Assembly: GCF_963662255.1 (NCBI RefSeq)
Contig: NW_026912196.1
Span: 136,501-200,500, forward strand
Length of the DNA stretch: 64,000 nt
Direction: 5' to 3'
DNA from: Cinclus cinclus
Taxonomy: Eukaryota; Chordata; Aves; Passeriformes; Cinclidae
Positions 1 through 8,274 of this stretch are shown here, piece by piece. The translations under genes were made by a program, and so were the position numbers. The notes below the pieces were generated by a model that saw nothing but the letters and a program-made list of their open reading frames with translations, did no database searches and was not told the DNA's origin. Position 1 is the stretch's first letter. Each line of letters opens with the position of its first letter.

Positions 1-93
1 GCAGGACAAATTTCTATGCTGGAACAGGATTGTCTGCGAGACAGCTCTCCGCAGCGCTAGTATTTGGCCAGGCTGAAATCAGCGCCACGGGAA

Positions 94-100
94 GCCAATC
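94..100 (+). promoter_or_regulatory. CCAAT-box-like site (p94-p100)
   Basis: GCCAATC is preceded by A, matching most of the NF-Y consensus. Only unit 6 has the full AGCCAATCAG form. It lies in a CpG-rich stretch. No transcription start or TATA box was found, so a promoter role is conjecture. Confidence 0.25.
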
Positions 101-462
101 TGACAAGCGGAGTGCAACGAGCGCGGCGATATGGGGCCACTTGGCAGGTGGCCGAAGAAAGACGGCTGCCCCGCGAATGGGGTGCCAGAAGGCAAGTTTC
201 AGCAGGGCGTTGCGGGCGAGCTTAATGTGTAGCCGCAGTTGTTCTAGGCGAGATTGTAGCCGAGAAGCTTTCCGTCTCCATTCACGAGACAAGAAAAGCA
301 GAACGCAATGGTCTAGAGGGTTGAGAAGAAAAGTGCTCGTAGCGAGCTCGTTGCGGCAGAAGCGAAAGCCAGGAGCAGCGTGCTCGCTGCGAGAAGTAGA
401 CGGCGCTTCGCCTCCTTGGGAAGGAAATGGCGTCTGGGCACGAACGGCAGCCAGCGAAGCTT

Positions 463-482
463 CAGAACAGCAGGCTGTTCTG
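463..482 (+). repeat. Inverted repeat, 8-bp stem, 4-nt loop (p463-p482)
   Basis: CAGAACAG and CTGTTCTG flank CAGG. I saw no variant in this element in any of the 47 copies. It lies in the half of the unit that carries few shared variants, 20 bp upstream of a GTGAGT. It could form a hairpin in RNA or single-stranded DNA. No role is known. Confidence 0.75.
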
Positions 483-493
483 CTCAGCGTACG

Positions 494-606
494 AGCCTGA
501 AGTGAGTGGCAAGGGCTAAGGGGACAGTCCCAAGGCATCTAGCTTTCCTGCTAGCAATGCCATTTCTACCCTGCTGTGGAAAACATTGTCCTCTGCCCTT
601 CTGCTC
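494..606. other. CpG-free window inside a CpG-rich unit (p494-p606)
   Basis: No CpG occurs for about 113 bp, while the unit average is one per 17 bp. A second CpG-free stretch of about 94 bp runs from p1322 across the unit junction to p36. The first contains GGGACAGTCCC and CTAGC-6-GCTAG. The gaps could mark old methylated or non-promoter DNA between CpG-rich blocks. Confidence 0.6.
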
Positions 607-683
607 CGAGAGGCAGAGAGCACCTCGGCAGACGCAGTGCAGAGGGAAAGGACACACTATCCGAGGGAGCGTGACGCCGCTTA

Positions 684-710
684 GGCAGGCAAAGCAGAAA
701 GGTGCCGCCC
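684..710. promoter_or_regulatory. GC-box-like sites (p684-p689 and p705-p710)
   Basis: CCGCCC at p705-p710 is a minus-strand GC box present in all units. At p684-p689 the sequence is GGCGGG in the 24 units with p687G and GGCAGG in the other 22, so a second GC-box-like core is polymorphic. Sp1-family proteins bind such cores in vertebrates. Binding here is not shown. Confidence 0.25.
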
Positions 711-763
711 GGCACTGGCTTTGACTCCCTGAGCTTCCTTGCTAGGACAGCAGCTGCCGAAAG

Positions 764-847
764 CTGGCAACTAGGCTGCCAGAGTGCAGAATGTCGGCGG
801 TCTGGCACGCCTGCTTGCCGAAAGCCAGGATCAGCGAGACAGCGTGC
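764..847 (+). repeat. Two 6-bp inverted repeats and a direct 10-mer (p755-p847)
   Basis: CTGGCA (764-769) pairs with TGCCAG (777-782), and GCACGC (805-810) pairs with GCGTGC (842-847). TGCCGAAAGC occurs twice, at 755-764 and 816-825, 61 bp apart. Units 13, 14 and 17 have A at p809, which breaks the second stem with no compensating change. Six-base stems are near chance level. Confidence 0.45.
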
Positions 848-941
848 TAGGCTCTGTTTCACAGCACCTTGGAGAACACGCCCTTGAAGAATGCCGTCTC
901 TGTTCCGCAAAAGCTCTGCCACAGTGAAGGTGGAAGAAGCA

Positions 942-957
942 GCCTGTGGCCACGGGC
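942..957 (+). repeat. Near-perfect 16-bp palindrome (p942-p957)
   Basis: GCCTGTGGCCACGGGC is self-complementary except for one T-G position. Its core GTGGCCAC is a perfect 8-bp palindrome. No variation was seen among copies. It could be a dimeric protein site or chance. Confidence 0.5.
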
Positions 958-1080
958 AGAGCTGGTCAACAGCTGCGCCTAACTTTCCCAAGCTGCGAGA
1001 GCATTCGCAGCCGAGTTCTGCTTTGACAGAGCTATTGCTGAACTTTTGCAGTCCCGGAGGCTGCTGAAACCAAGGCTGTG

Positions 1081-1245
1081 TTCTGCCTCTTCATTCTTGC
1101 CTTCCTGTGCTCCAGCGAGAAGTGAAGCTCTGGCACGGCATTCAGCTTTGCCGCCTCTCTGCACGGAAAGCACTAGACAGAACTAGTGCGCTTCGTGCAT
1201 GCTCTCTCCTCGCTTTTATGGTCACTGCTCTGCTTTTTGCTTGGC
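1081..1245 (+). other. Pyrimidine-rich segments (p1081-p1113 and p1201-p1245)
   Basis: The first segment has only five purines in 33 bases. The second ends in a pyrimidine-rich stretch followed by TTGGCAG. Elsewhere, for example p285-p335, the same strand is purine-rich, so the two strands differ in composition along the unit. The second segment resembles a splice acceptor, but no transcript is known. Confidence 0.5.
1170..1189 (+). repeat. Inverted repeat, 7-bp stem, 6-nt loop (p1170-p1189)
   Basis: GCACTAG and CTAGTGC flank ACAGAA. In 23 of 46 units the last base (p1189) is T, which changes the terminal G-C pair to G-U. The site is a CpG, so plain deamination explains the variant. A stem of this size is close to what chance allows in a unit this long. 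Confidence 0.6.
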
Positions 1246-1268
1246 AGCGTTCCAAGGGTCCACGGCAT

Positions 1269-1289
1269 ACCTCTCGCACAGCGAGAGGT
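1269..1289 (+). repeat. Inverted repeat, 9-bp stem, 3-nt loop (p1269-p1289)
   Basis: ACCTCTCGC and GCGAGAGGT flank the loop ACA. This is the strongest perfect hairpin I found in the unit and it recurs every 1,379 bp. It contains the spaced palindrome TCTCGC-ACA-GCGAGA. Nine units (4, 12, 16, 22, 25, 33, 39, 40, 44) have T at p1275, which turns one C-G pair into a G-U pair in a plus-strand transcript. A 9-bp stem with a short loop is expected by chance well under once in 1.4 kb. No function is shown. Confidence 0.8.
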
Positions 1290-1356
1290 GGCCGGCGAGG
1301 AATACTTGCTGGCTTAAGTCGTTCCATGCTCAAGGCATTCATCAGAGCAACACCAT

Positions 1357-1375
1357 GGGGGAAAAGAGGGGGGAA
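1357..1375 (+). repeat. 19-nt homopurine tract (p1357-p1375)
   Basis: Five G, four A, then GA, six G and two A form an unbroken purine run. It has only two long G runs, so an intramolecular G-quadruplex is not supported. It is intact in every complete unit except unit 6, where C at 8253 splits the G run. Confidence 0.8.
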
Positions 1376-1379
1376 CATT

Positions 1380-2758
1380 GCAGGACAAATTTCTATGCTG
1401 GAACAGGATTGTCTGCGAGACAGCTCTCCGCAGCGCTAGTATTTGGCCAGGCTGAAATCAGCGCCACGGGAAGCCAATCTGACAAGCGGAGTGCAACGAG
1501 CGCGGCGATATGGGGCCACTTGGCAGGTGGCCGAAGAAAGACGGCTGCCCCGCGAATGGGGTGCCAGAAGGCAAGTTTCAGCAGGGCGTTGCGGGCGAGC
1601 TTAATGTGTAGCCGCAGTTGTTCTAGGCGAGATTGTAGCCGAGAAGCTTTCCGTCTCCATTCACGAGACAAGAAAAGCAGAACGCAATGGTCTAGAGGGT
1701 TGAGAAGAAAAGTGCTCGTAGCGAGCTCGTTGCGGCAGAAGCGAAAGCCAGGAGCAGCGTGCTCGCTGCGAGAAGTAGACGGCGCTTCGCCTCCTTGGGA
1801 AGGAAATGGCGTCTGGGCACGAACGGCAGCCAGCGAAGCTTCAGAACAGCAGGCTGTTCTGCTCAGCGTACGAGCCTGAAGTGAGTGGCAAGGGCTAAGG
1901 GGACAGTCCCAAGGCATCTAGCTTTCCTGCTAGCAATGCCATTTCTACCCTGCTGTGGAAAACATTGTCCGCTGCCCTTCTGCTCCGAGAGGCAGAGAGC
2001 ACCTCGGCAGACGCAGTGCAGAGGGAAAGGACACACTATCCGAGGGAGCGTGACGCCGCTTAGGCAGGCAAAGCAGAAAGGTGCCGCCCGGCACTGGCTT
2101 TGACTCCCTGAGCTTCCTTGCTAGGACAGCAGCTGCCGAAAGCTGGCAACTAGGCTGCCAGAGTGCAGAATGTCGGCGGTCTGGCACGCCTGCTTGCCGA
2201 AAGCCAGGATCAGCGAGACAGCGTGCTAGGCTCTGTTTCACAGCACCTTGGAGAACACGCCCTTGAAGAATGCCGTCTCTGTTCCGCAAAAGCTCTGCCA
2301 CAGTGAAGGTGGAAGAAGCAGCCTGTGGCCACGGGCAGAGCTGGTCAACAGCTGCGCCTAACTTTGCCAAGCTGCGAGAGCATTCTCAGCCGAGTTCTGC
2401 TTTGACAGAGCTATTGCTGAACTTTTGCAGTCCCGGAGGCTGCTGAAACCAAGGCTGTGTTCTGCCTCTTCATTCTTGCCTTCCTGTGCTCCAGCGAGAA
2501 GTGAAGCTCTGGCACGGCATTCAGCTTTGCCGCCTCTCTGCACGGAAAGCACTAGACAGAACTAGTGTGCTTCGTGCATGCTCTCTCCTCGCTTTTATGG
2601 TCACTGCTCTGCTTTTTGCTTGGCAGCGTTCCAAGGGTCCACGGCATACCTCTCGCACAGCGAGAGGTGGCCGGCGAGGAATACTTGCTGGCTTAAGTCG
2701 TTCCATGCTCAAGGCATTCATCAGAGCAACACCATGGGGGAAAAGAGGGGGGAACATT
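1380..2758 (+). repeat. Repeat unit 2
   Basis: Site string C-A-G-T-C-C-C-A, found only here. Private change T to G at base 1971 (p592). Confidence 0.97.
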
Positions 2759-4137
2759 GCAGGACAAATTTCTATGCTGGAACAGGATTGTCTGCGAGAC
2801 AGCTCTCCGCAGCGCTAGTATTTGGCCAGGCTGAAATCAGCGCCACGGGAAGCCAATCTGACAAGCGGAGTGCAACGAGCGCGGCGATATGGGGCCACTT
2901 GGCAGGTGGCCGAAGAAAGACGGCTGCCCCGCGAATGGGGTGCCAGAAGGCAAGTTTCAGCAGGGCGTTGCGGGCGAGCTTAATGTGTAGCCGCAGTTGT
3001 TCTAGGCGAGATTGTAGCCGAGAAGCTTTCCGTCTCCATTCACGAGACAAGAAAAGCAGAACGCAATGGTCTAGAGGGTTGAGAAGAAAAGTGCTCGTAG
3101 CGAGCTCGTTGCGGCAGAAGCGAAAGCCAGGAGCAGCGTGCTCGCTGCGAGAAGTAGACGGCGCTTCGCCTCCTTGGGAAGGAAATGGCGTCTGGGCACG
3201 AACGGCAGCCAGCGAAGCTTCAGAACAGCAGGCTGTTCTGCTCAGCGTACGAGCCTGAAGTGAGTGGCAAGGGCTAAGGGGACAGTCCCAAGGCATCTAG
3301 CTTTCCTGCTAGCAATGCCATTTCTACCCTGCTGTGGAAAACATTGTCCTCTGCCCTTCTGCTCCGAGAGGCAGAGAGCACCTCGGCAGACGCAGTGCAG
3401 AGGGAAAGGACACAGTATCCGAGGGAGCGTGACGCCGCTTAGGCGGGCAAAGCAGAAAGGTGCCGCCCGGCACTGGCTTTGACTCCCTGAGCTTCCTTGC
3501 TAGGACAGCAGCTGCCGAAAGCTGGCAACTAGGCTGCCAGAGTGCAGAATGTCGGCGGTCTGGCACGCCTGCTTGCCGAAAGCCAGGATCAGCGAGACAG
3601 CGTGCTAGGCTCTGTTTCACAGCACCTTGGAGAACACGCCCTTGAAGAATGCCGTCTCTGTTCCGCAAAAGCTCTGCCACAGTGAAGGTGGAAGAAGCAG
3701 CCTGTGGCCACGGGCAGAGCTGGTCAACAGCTGCGCCTAACTTTCCCAAGCTGCGAGAGCATTCTCAGCCGAGTTCTGCTTTGACAGAGCTATTGCTGAA
3801 CTTTTGCAGTCCCGGAGGCTGCTGAAACCAAGGCTGTGTTCTGCCTCTTCATTCTTGCCTTCCTGTGCTCCAGCGAGAAGTGAAGCTCTGGCACGGCATT
3901 CAGCTTTGCCGCCTCTCTGCACGGAAAGCACTAGACAGAACTAGTGCGCTTCGTGCATGCTCTCTCCTCGCTTTTATGGTCACTGCTCTGCTTTTTGCTT
4001 GGCAGCGTTCCAAGGGTCCACGGCATACCTCTCGCACAGCGAGAGGTGGCCGGCGAGGAATACTTGCTGGCTTAAGTCGTTCCATGCTCAAGGCATTCAT
4101 CAGAGCAACACCATGGGGGAAAAGAGGGGGGAACATT
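2759..4137 (+). repeat. Repeat unit 3
   Basis: Site string G-G-C-C-C-C-C-A, shared with units 13, 17 and 38. First unit with the linked p657G/p687G pair. No private change seen. Confidence 0.97.
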
Positions 4138-5516
4138 GCAGGACAAATTTCTATGCTGGAACAGGATTGTCTGCGAGACAGCTCTCCGCAGCGCTAGTAT
4201 TTGGCCAGGCTGAAATCAGCGCCACGGGAAGCCAATCTGACAAGCGGAGTGCAACGAGCGCGGCGATATGGGGCCACTTGGCAGGTGGCCGAAGAAAGAC
4301 GGCTGCCCCGCGAATGGGGTGCCAGAAGGCAAGTTTCAGCAGGGCGTTGCGGGCGAGCTTAATGTGTAGCCGCAGTTGTTCTAGGCGAGATTGTAGCCGA
4401 GAAGCTTTCCGTCTCCATTCACGAGACAAGAAAAGCAGAACGCAATGGTCTAGAGGGTTGAGAAGAAAAGTGCTCGTAGCGAGCTCGTTGCGGCAGAAGC
4501 GAAAGCCAGGAGCAGCGTGCTCGCTGCGAGAAGTAGACGGCGCTTCGCCTCCTTGGGAAGGAAATGGCGTCTGGGCACGAACGGCAGCCAGCGAAGCTTC
4601 AGAACAGCAGGCTGTTCTGCTCAGCGTACGAGCCTGAAGTGAGTGGCAAGGGCTAAGGGGACAGTCCCAAGGCATCTAGCTTTCCTGCTAGCAATGCCAT
4701 TTCTACCCTGCTGTGGAAAACATTGTCCTCTGCCCTTCTGCTCCGAGAGGCAGAGAGCACCTCGGCAGACGCAGTGCAGAGGGAAAGGACACACTATCCG
4801 AGGGAGCGTGACGCCGCTTAGGCGGGCAAAGCAGAAAGGTGCCGCCCGGCACTGGCTTTGACTCCCTGAGCTTCCTTGCTAGGACAGCAGCTGCCGAAAG
4901 CTGGCAACTAGGCTGCCAGAGTGCAGAATGTCGGCGGTCTGGCACGCCTGCTTGCCGAAAGCCAGGATCAGCGAGACAGCGTGCTAGGCTCTGTTTCACA
5001 GCACCTTGGAGAACACGCCCTTGAAGAATGCCGTCTCTGTTCCGCAAAAGCTCTGCCACAGTGAAGGTGGAAGAAGCAGCCTGTGGCCACGGGCAGAGCT
5101 GGTCAACAGCTGCGCCTAACTTTCCCAAGCTGCGAGAGCATTCGCAGCCGAGTTCTGCTTTGACAGAGCTATTGCTGAACTTTTGCAGTCCCGGAGGCTG
5201 CTGAAACCAAGGCTGTGTTCTGCCTCTTCATTCTTGCCTTCCTGTGCTCCAGCGAGAAGTGAAGCTCTGGCACGGCATTCAGCTTTGCCGCCTCTCGGCA
5301 CGGAAAGCACTAGACAGAACTAGTGTGCTTCGTGCATGCTCTGTCCTCGCTTTTATGGTCACTGCTCTGCTTTTTGCTTGGCAGCGTTCCAAGGCTCCAC
5401 GGCATACCTCTTGCACAGCGAGAGGTGGCCGGCGAGGAATACTTGCTGGCTTAAGTCGTTCCATGCTCAAGGCATTCATCAGAGCAACACCATGGGGGAA
5501 AAGAGGGGGGAACATT
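4138..5516 (+). repeat. Repeat unit 4
   Basis: Site string C-G-C-T-G-T-C-A, unique. Also p1007 G (base 5144), shared with unit 1. Private changes T to G at 5297 (p1160) and G to C at 5395 (p1258). It is one of the most diverged units. Confidence 0.97.
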
Positions 5517-6895
5517 GCAGGACAAATTTCTATGCTGGAACAGGATTGTCTGCGAGACAGCTCTCCGCAGCGCTAGTATTTGGCCAGGCTGAAATCAGCG
5601 CCACGGGAAGCCAATCTGACAAGCGGAGTGCAACGAGCGCGGCGATATGGGGCCACTTGGCAGGTGGCCGAAGAAAGACGGCTGCCCCGCGAATGGGGTG
5701 CCAGAAGGCAAGTTTCAGCAGGGCGTTGCGGGCGAGCTTAATGTGTAGCCGCAGTTGTTCTAGGCGAGATTGTAGCCGAGAAGCTTTCCGTCTCCATTCA
5801 CGAGACAAGAAAAGCAGAACGCAATGGTCTAGAGGGTTGAGAAGAAAAGTGCTCGTAGCGAGCTCGTTGCGGCAGAAGCGAAAGCCAGGAGCAGCGTGCT
5901 CGCTGCGAGAAGTAGACGGCGCTTCGCCTCCTTGGGAAGGAAATGGCGTCTGGGCACGAACGGCAGCCAGCGAAGCTTCAGAACAGCAGGCTGTTCTGCT
6001 CAGCGTACGAGCCTGAAGTGAGTGGCAAGGGCTAAGGGGACAGTCCCAAGGCATCTAGCTTTCCTGCTAGCAATGCCATTTCTACCCTGCTGTGGAAAAC
6101 ATTGTCCTCTGCCCTTCTGCTCCGAGAGGCAGAGAGCACCTCGGCAGACGCAGTGCAGAGGGAAAGGACACACTATCCGAGGGAGCGTGACGCCGCTTAG
6201 GCAGGCAAAGCAGAAAGGTGCCGCCCGGCACTGGCTTTGACTCCCTGAGCTTCCTTGCTAGGACAGCAGCTGCCGAAAGCTGGCAACTAGGCTGCCAGAG
6301 TGCAGAATGTCGGCGGTCTGGCACGCCTGCTTGCCGAAAGCCAGGATCAGCGAGACAGCGTGCTAGGCTCTGTTTCACAGCACCTTGGAGAACACGCCCT
6401 TGAAGAATGCCGTCTCTGTTCCGCAAAAGCTCTGCCACAGTGAAGGTGGAAGAAGCAGCCTGTGGCCACGGGCAGAGCTGGTCAACAGCTGCGCCTAACT
6501 TTCCCAAGCTGCGAGAGCATTCTCAGCCGAGTTCTGCTTTGACAGAGCTATTGCTGAACTTTTGCAGTCCCGGAGGCTGCTGAAACCAAGGCTGTGTTCT
6601 GCCTCTTCATTCTTGCCTTCCTGTGCTCCAGCGAGAAGTGAAGCTCTGGCACGGCATTCAGCTTTGCCGCCTCTCTGCACGGAAAGCACTAGACAGAACT
6701 AGTGTGCTTCGTGCATGCTCTCTCCTCGCTTTTATGGTCACTGCTCTGCTTTTTGCTTGGCAGCGTTCCAAGGGTCCACGGCATACCTCTCGCACAGCGA
6801 GAGGTGGCCGGCGAGGAATATTTGCTGGCTTAAGTCGTTCCATGCTCAAGGCATTCATCAGAGCAACACCATGGGGGAAAAGAGGGGGGAACATT
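5517..6895 (+). repeat. Repeat unit 5
   Basis: Site string C-A-C-T-C-C-T-A, shared with units 10, 11 and 42. First unit with T at p1305. No private change seen. Confidence 0.97.
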
Positions 6896-8274
6896 GCAGG
6901 ACAAATTTCTATGCTGGAACAGGATTGTCTGCGAGACAGCTCTCCGCAGCGCTAGTATTTGGCCAGGCTGAAATCAGCGCCACGGGAAGCCAATCAGACA
7001 AGCGGAGTGCAACGAGCGCGGCGATATGGGGCCACTTGGCAGGTGGCCGAAGAAAGACGGCTGCCCCGCGAATGGGGTGCCAGAAGGCAAGTTTCAGCAG
7101 GGCGTTGCGGGCGAGCTTAATGTGTAGCCGCAGTTGTTCTAGGCGAGATTGTAGCCGAGAAGCTTTCCGTCTCCATTCACGAGACAAGAAAAGCAGAACG
7201 CAATGGTCTAGAGGGTTGAGAAGAAAAGTGCTCGTAGCGAGCTCGTTGCGGCAGAAGCGAAAGCCAGGAGCAGCGTGCTCGCTGCGAGAAGTAGACGGCG
7301 CTTCGCCTCCTTGGGAAGGAAATGGCGTCTGGGCACGAACGGCAGCCAGCGAAGCTTCAGAACAGCAGGCTGTTCTGCTCAGCGTACGAGCCTGAAGTGA
7401 GTGGCAAGGGCTAAGGGGACAGTCCCAAGGCATCTAGCTTTCCTGCTAGCAATGCCATTTCTACCCTGCTGTGGAAAACATTGTCCTCTGCCCTTCTGCT
7501 CCGAGAGGCAGAGAGCACCTCGGCAGACGCAGTGCAGAGGGAAAGGACACACTATCCGAGGGAGCGTGACGCCGCTTAGGCAGGCAAAGCAGAAAGGTGC
7601 CGCCCGGCACTGGCTTTGACTCCCTGAGCTTCCTTGCTAGGACAGCAGCTGCCGAAAGCTGGCAACTAGGCTGCCAGAGTGCAGAATGTCGGCGGTCTGG
7701 CACGCCTGCTTGCCGAAAGCCAGGATCAGCGAGACAGCGTGCTAGGCTCTGTTTCACAGCACCTTGGAGAACACGCCCTTGAAGAATGCCGTCTCTGTTC
7801 CGCAAAAGCTCTGCCACAGTGAAGGTGGAAGAAGCAGCCTGTGGCCACGGGCAGAGCTGGTCAACAGCTGCGCCTAACTTTCCCAAGCTGCGAGAGCATT
7901 CTCAGCCGAGTTCTGCTTTGACAGAGCTATTGCTGAACTTTTGCAGTCCCGGAGGCTGCTGAAACCAAGGCTGTGTTCTGCCTCTTCATTCTTGCCTTCC
8001 TGTGCTCCAGCGAGAAGTGAAGCTCTGGCACGGCATTCAGCTTTGCCGCCTCTCTGCACGGAAAGCACTAGACAGAACTAGTGCGCTTCGTGCATGCTCT
8101 CTCCTCGCTTTTATGGTCACTGCTCTGCTTTTTGCTTGGCAGCGTTCCAAGGGTCCACGGCATACCTCTCGCACAGCGAGAGGTGGCCGGCGAGGAATAC
8201 TTGCTGGCTTAAGTCGTTCCATGCTCAAGGCATTCATCAGAGCAACACCATGCGGGAAAAGAGGGGGGAACATT
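6896..8274 (+). repeat. Repeat unit 6
   Basis: Site string C-A-C-C-C-C-C-A. Private T to A at 6996 (p101) turns AGCCAATCTG into AGCCAATCAG, a full NF-Y-type CCAAT consensus. Private G to C at 8253 (p1358) interrupts the purine tract and removes the CCATGG site present in every other complete unit. Confidence 0.97.

Larger units (their letters stand above)
14..538 (-). other. Antisense open frame, 174 codons; not a proven gene
   Basis: This frame lies almost wholly opposite the 226-codon plus-strand frame. It is uninterrupted in all 47 copies in the window. The few amino-acid changes are in units 13, 15, 17, 25 and 39 and none is a stop. The peptide has no motif I recognise: a Cys/Ser-rich start, a Leu-rich middle and no clear membrane span. 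Because this half of the unit hardly varies, intactness does not prove selection on a protein. Confidence 0.2.
566..991 (-). other. Antisense open frame, 141 codons; probably chance
   Basis: Present in every complete unit. It varies at residue 2 (Gly or Ala, from p987) and at sites from p657, p687 and p867. No family or motif is recognised. Shared substitutions here change the protein freely, which argues against constraint. Confidence 0.1.
36..1286 (+). repeat. Seven dispersed plus-strand GCGAGA motifs per unit
   Basis: GCGAGA starts at p36, p248, p389, p834, p995, p1115 and p1281; the reverse complement starts at p1272. Six of the seven read C[A/T]GCGAGA. Two pairs extend further: GCGAGACAGC at p36 and p834, GCGAGAAGT at p389 and p1115. 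Both strands together should give about one by chance at this composition. The spacing is irregular. They may be remnants of an older short repeat or protein sites. Confidence 0.6.
1..1379 (+). repeat. Repeat unit 1 (reference unit)
   Basis: Site string C-A-C-C-C-C-C-A, shared with units 6, 8, 24 and 37. It carries G at p1007 (base 1007), an allele otherwise seen only in unit 4. All p coordinates in this annotation refer to this unit. Confidence 0.97.
1199..1879 (+). other. Long open frame, 226 codons, crossing the unit junction; not a proven gene
   Basis: The frame runs from an ATG at p1199 to a TGA just after p500 of the next unit. The predicted peptide is rich in Ser, Arg, Ala and Cys, with a mildly hydrophobic Cys-containing start and an Arg/Ser/Cys-rich stretch near residues 137-148. 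I recognise no domain, signal peptide or family. It is open in 44 of 46 copies. Stops arise at 33360 (leaving 148 codons) and at 35784 (codon 37). There is no obvious promoter or AATAAA signal. At this base composition one such frame is unusual but possible by chance, and repetition then multiplies it. Confidence 0.2.

Noticed and set aside
58..66. TAGTATTTG resembling the replication-origin nonanucleotide of small circular DNA viruses and their roughly 1.35-kb satellites
   Set aside because: It differs from the known motif in the last two bases, is not in the loop of a stem, and no Rep-like frame exists. Unit length alone is weak evidence.
135..154. CTCF-like site around GGCAGGTGGCCG
   Set aside because: Only the AGGTGGC core fits. 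The flanks match poorly, so it is not reported as a site, although other macrosatellites do bind CTCF.
681..690. Telomere-like TTAGG
   Set aside because: TTAGG occurs once per unit here without tandem repetition, as expected by chance.
1357..1375. G-quadruplex
   Set aside because: Only two long G runs occur nearby. Four separate runs are needed for an intramolecular quadruplex.
1..1379. CENP-B box, as in alpha satellite
   Set aside because: I checked TTCG and CCCG occurrences on both strands and none fits the spacing of the CENP-B consensus. Base composition is also unlike alpha satellite.
1..1379. tRNA, 5S rRNA or other polymerase III gene; rDNA spacer
   Set aside because: No B-box like GGTTCGANNCC, no T-run terminator in the right place and no rRNA-like sequence was recognised.
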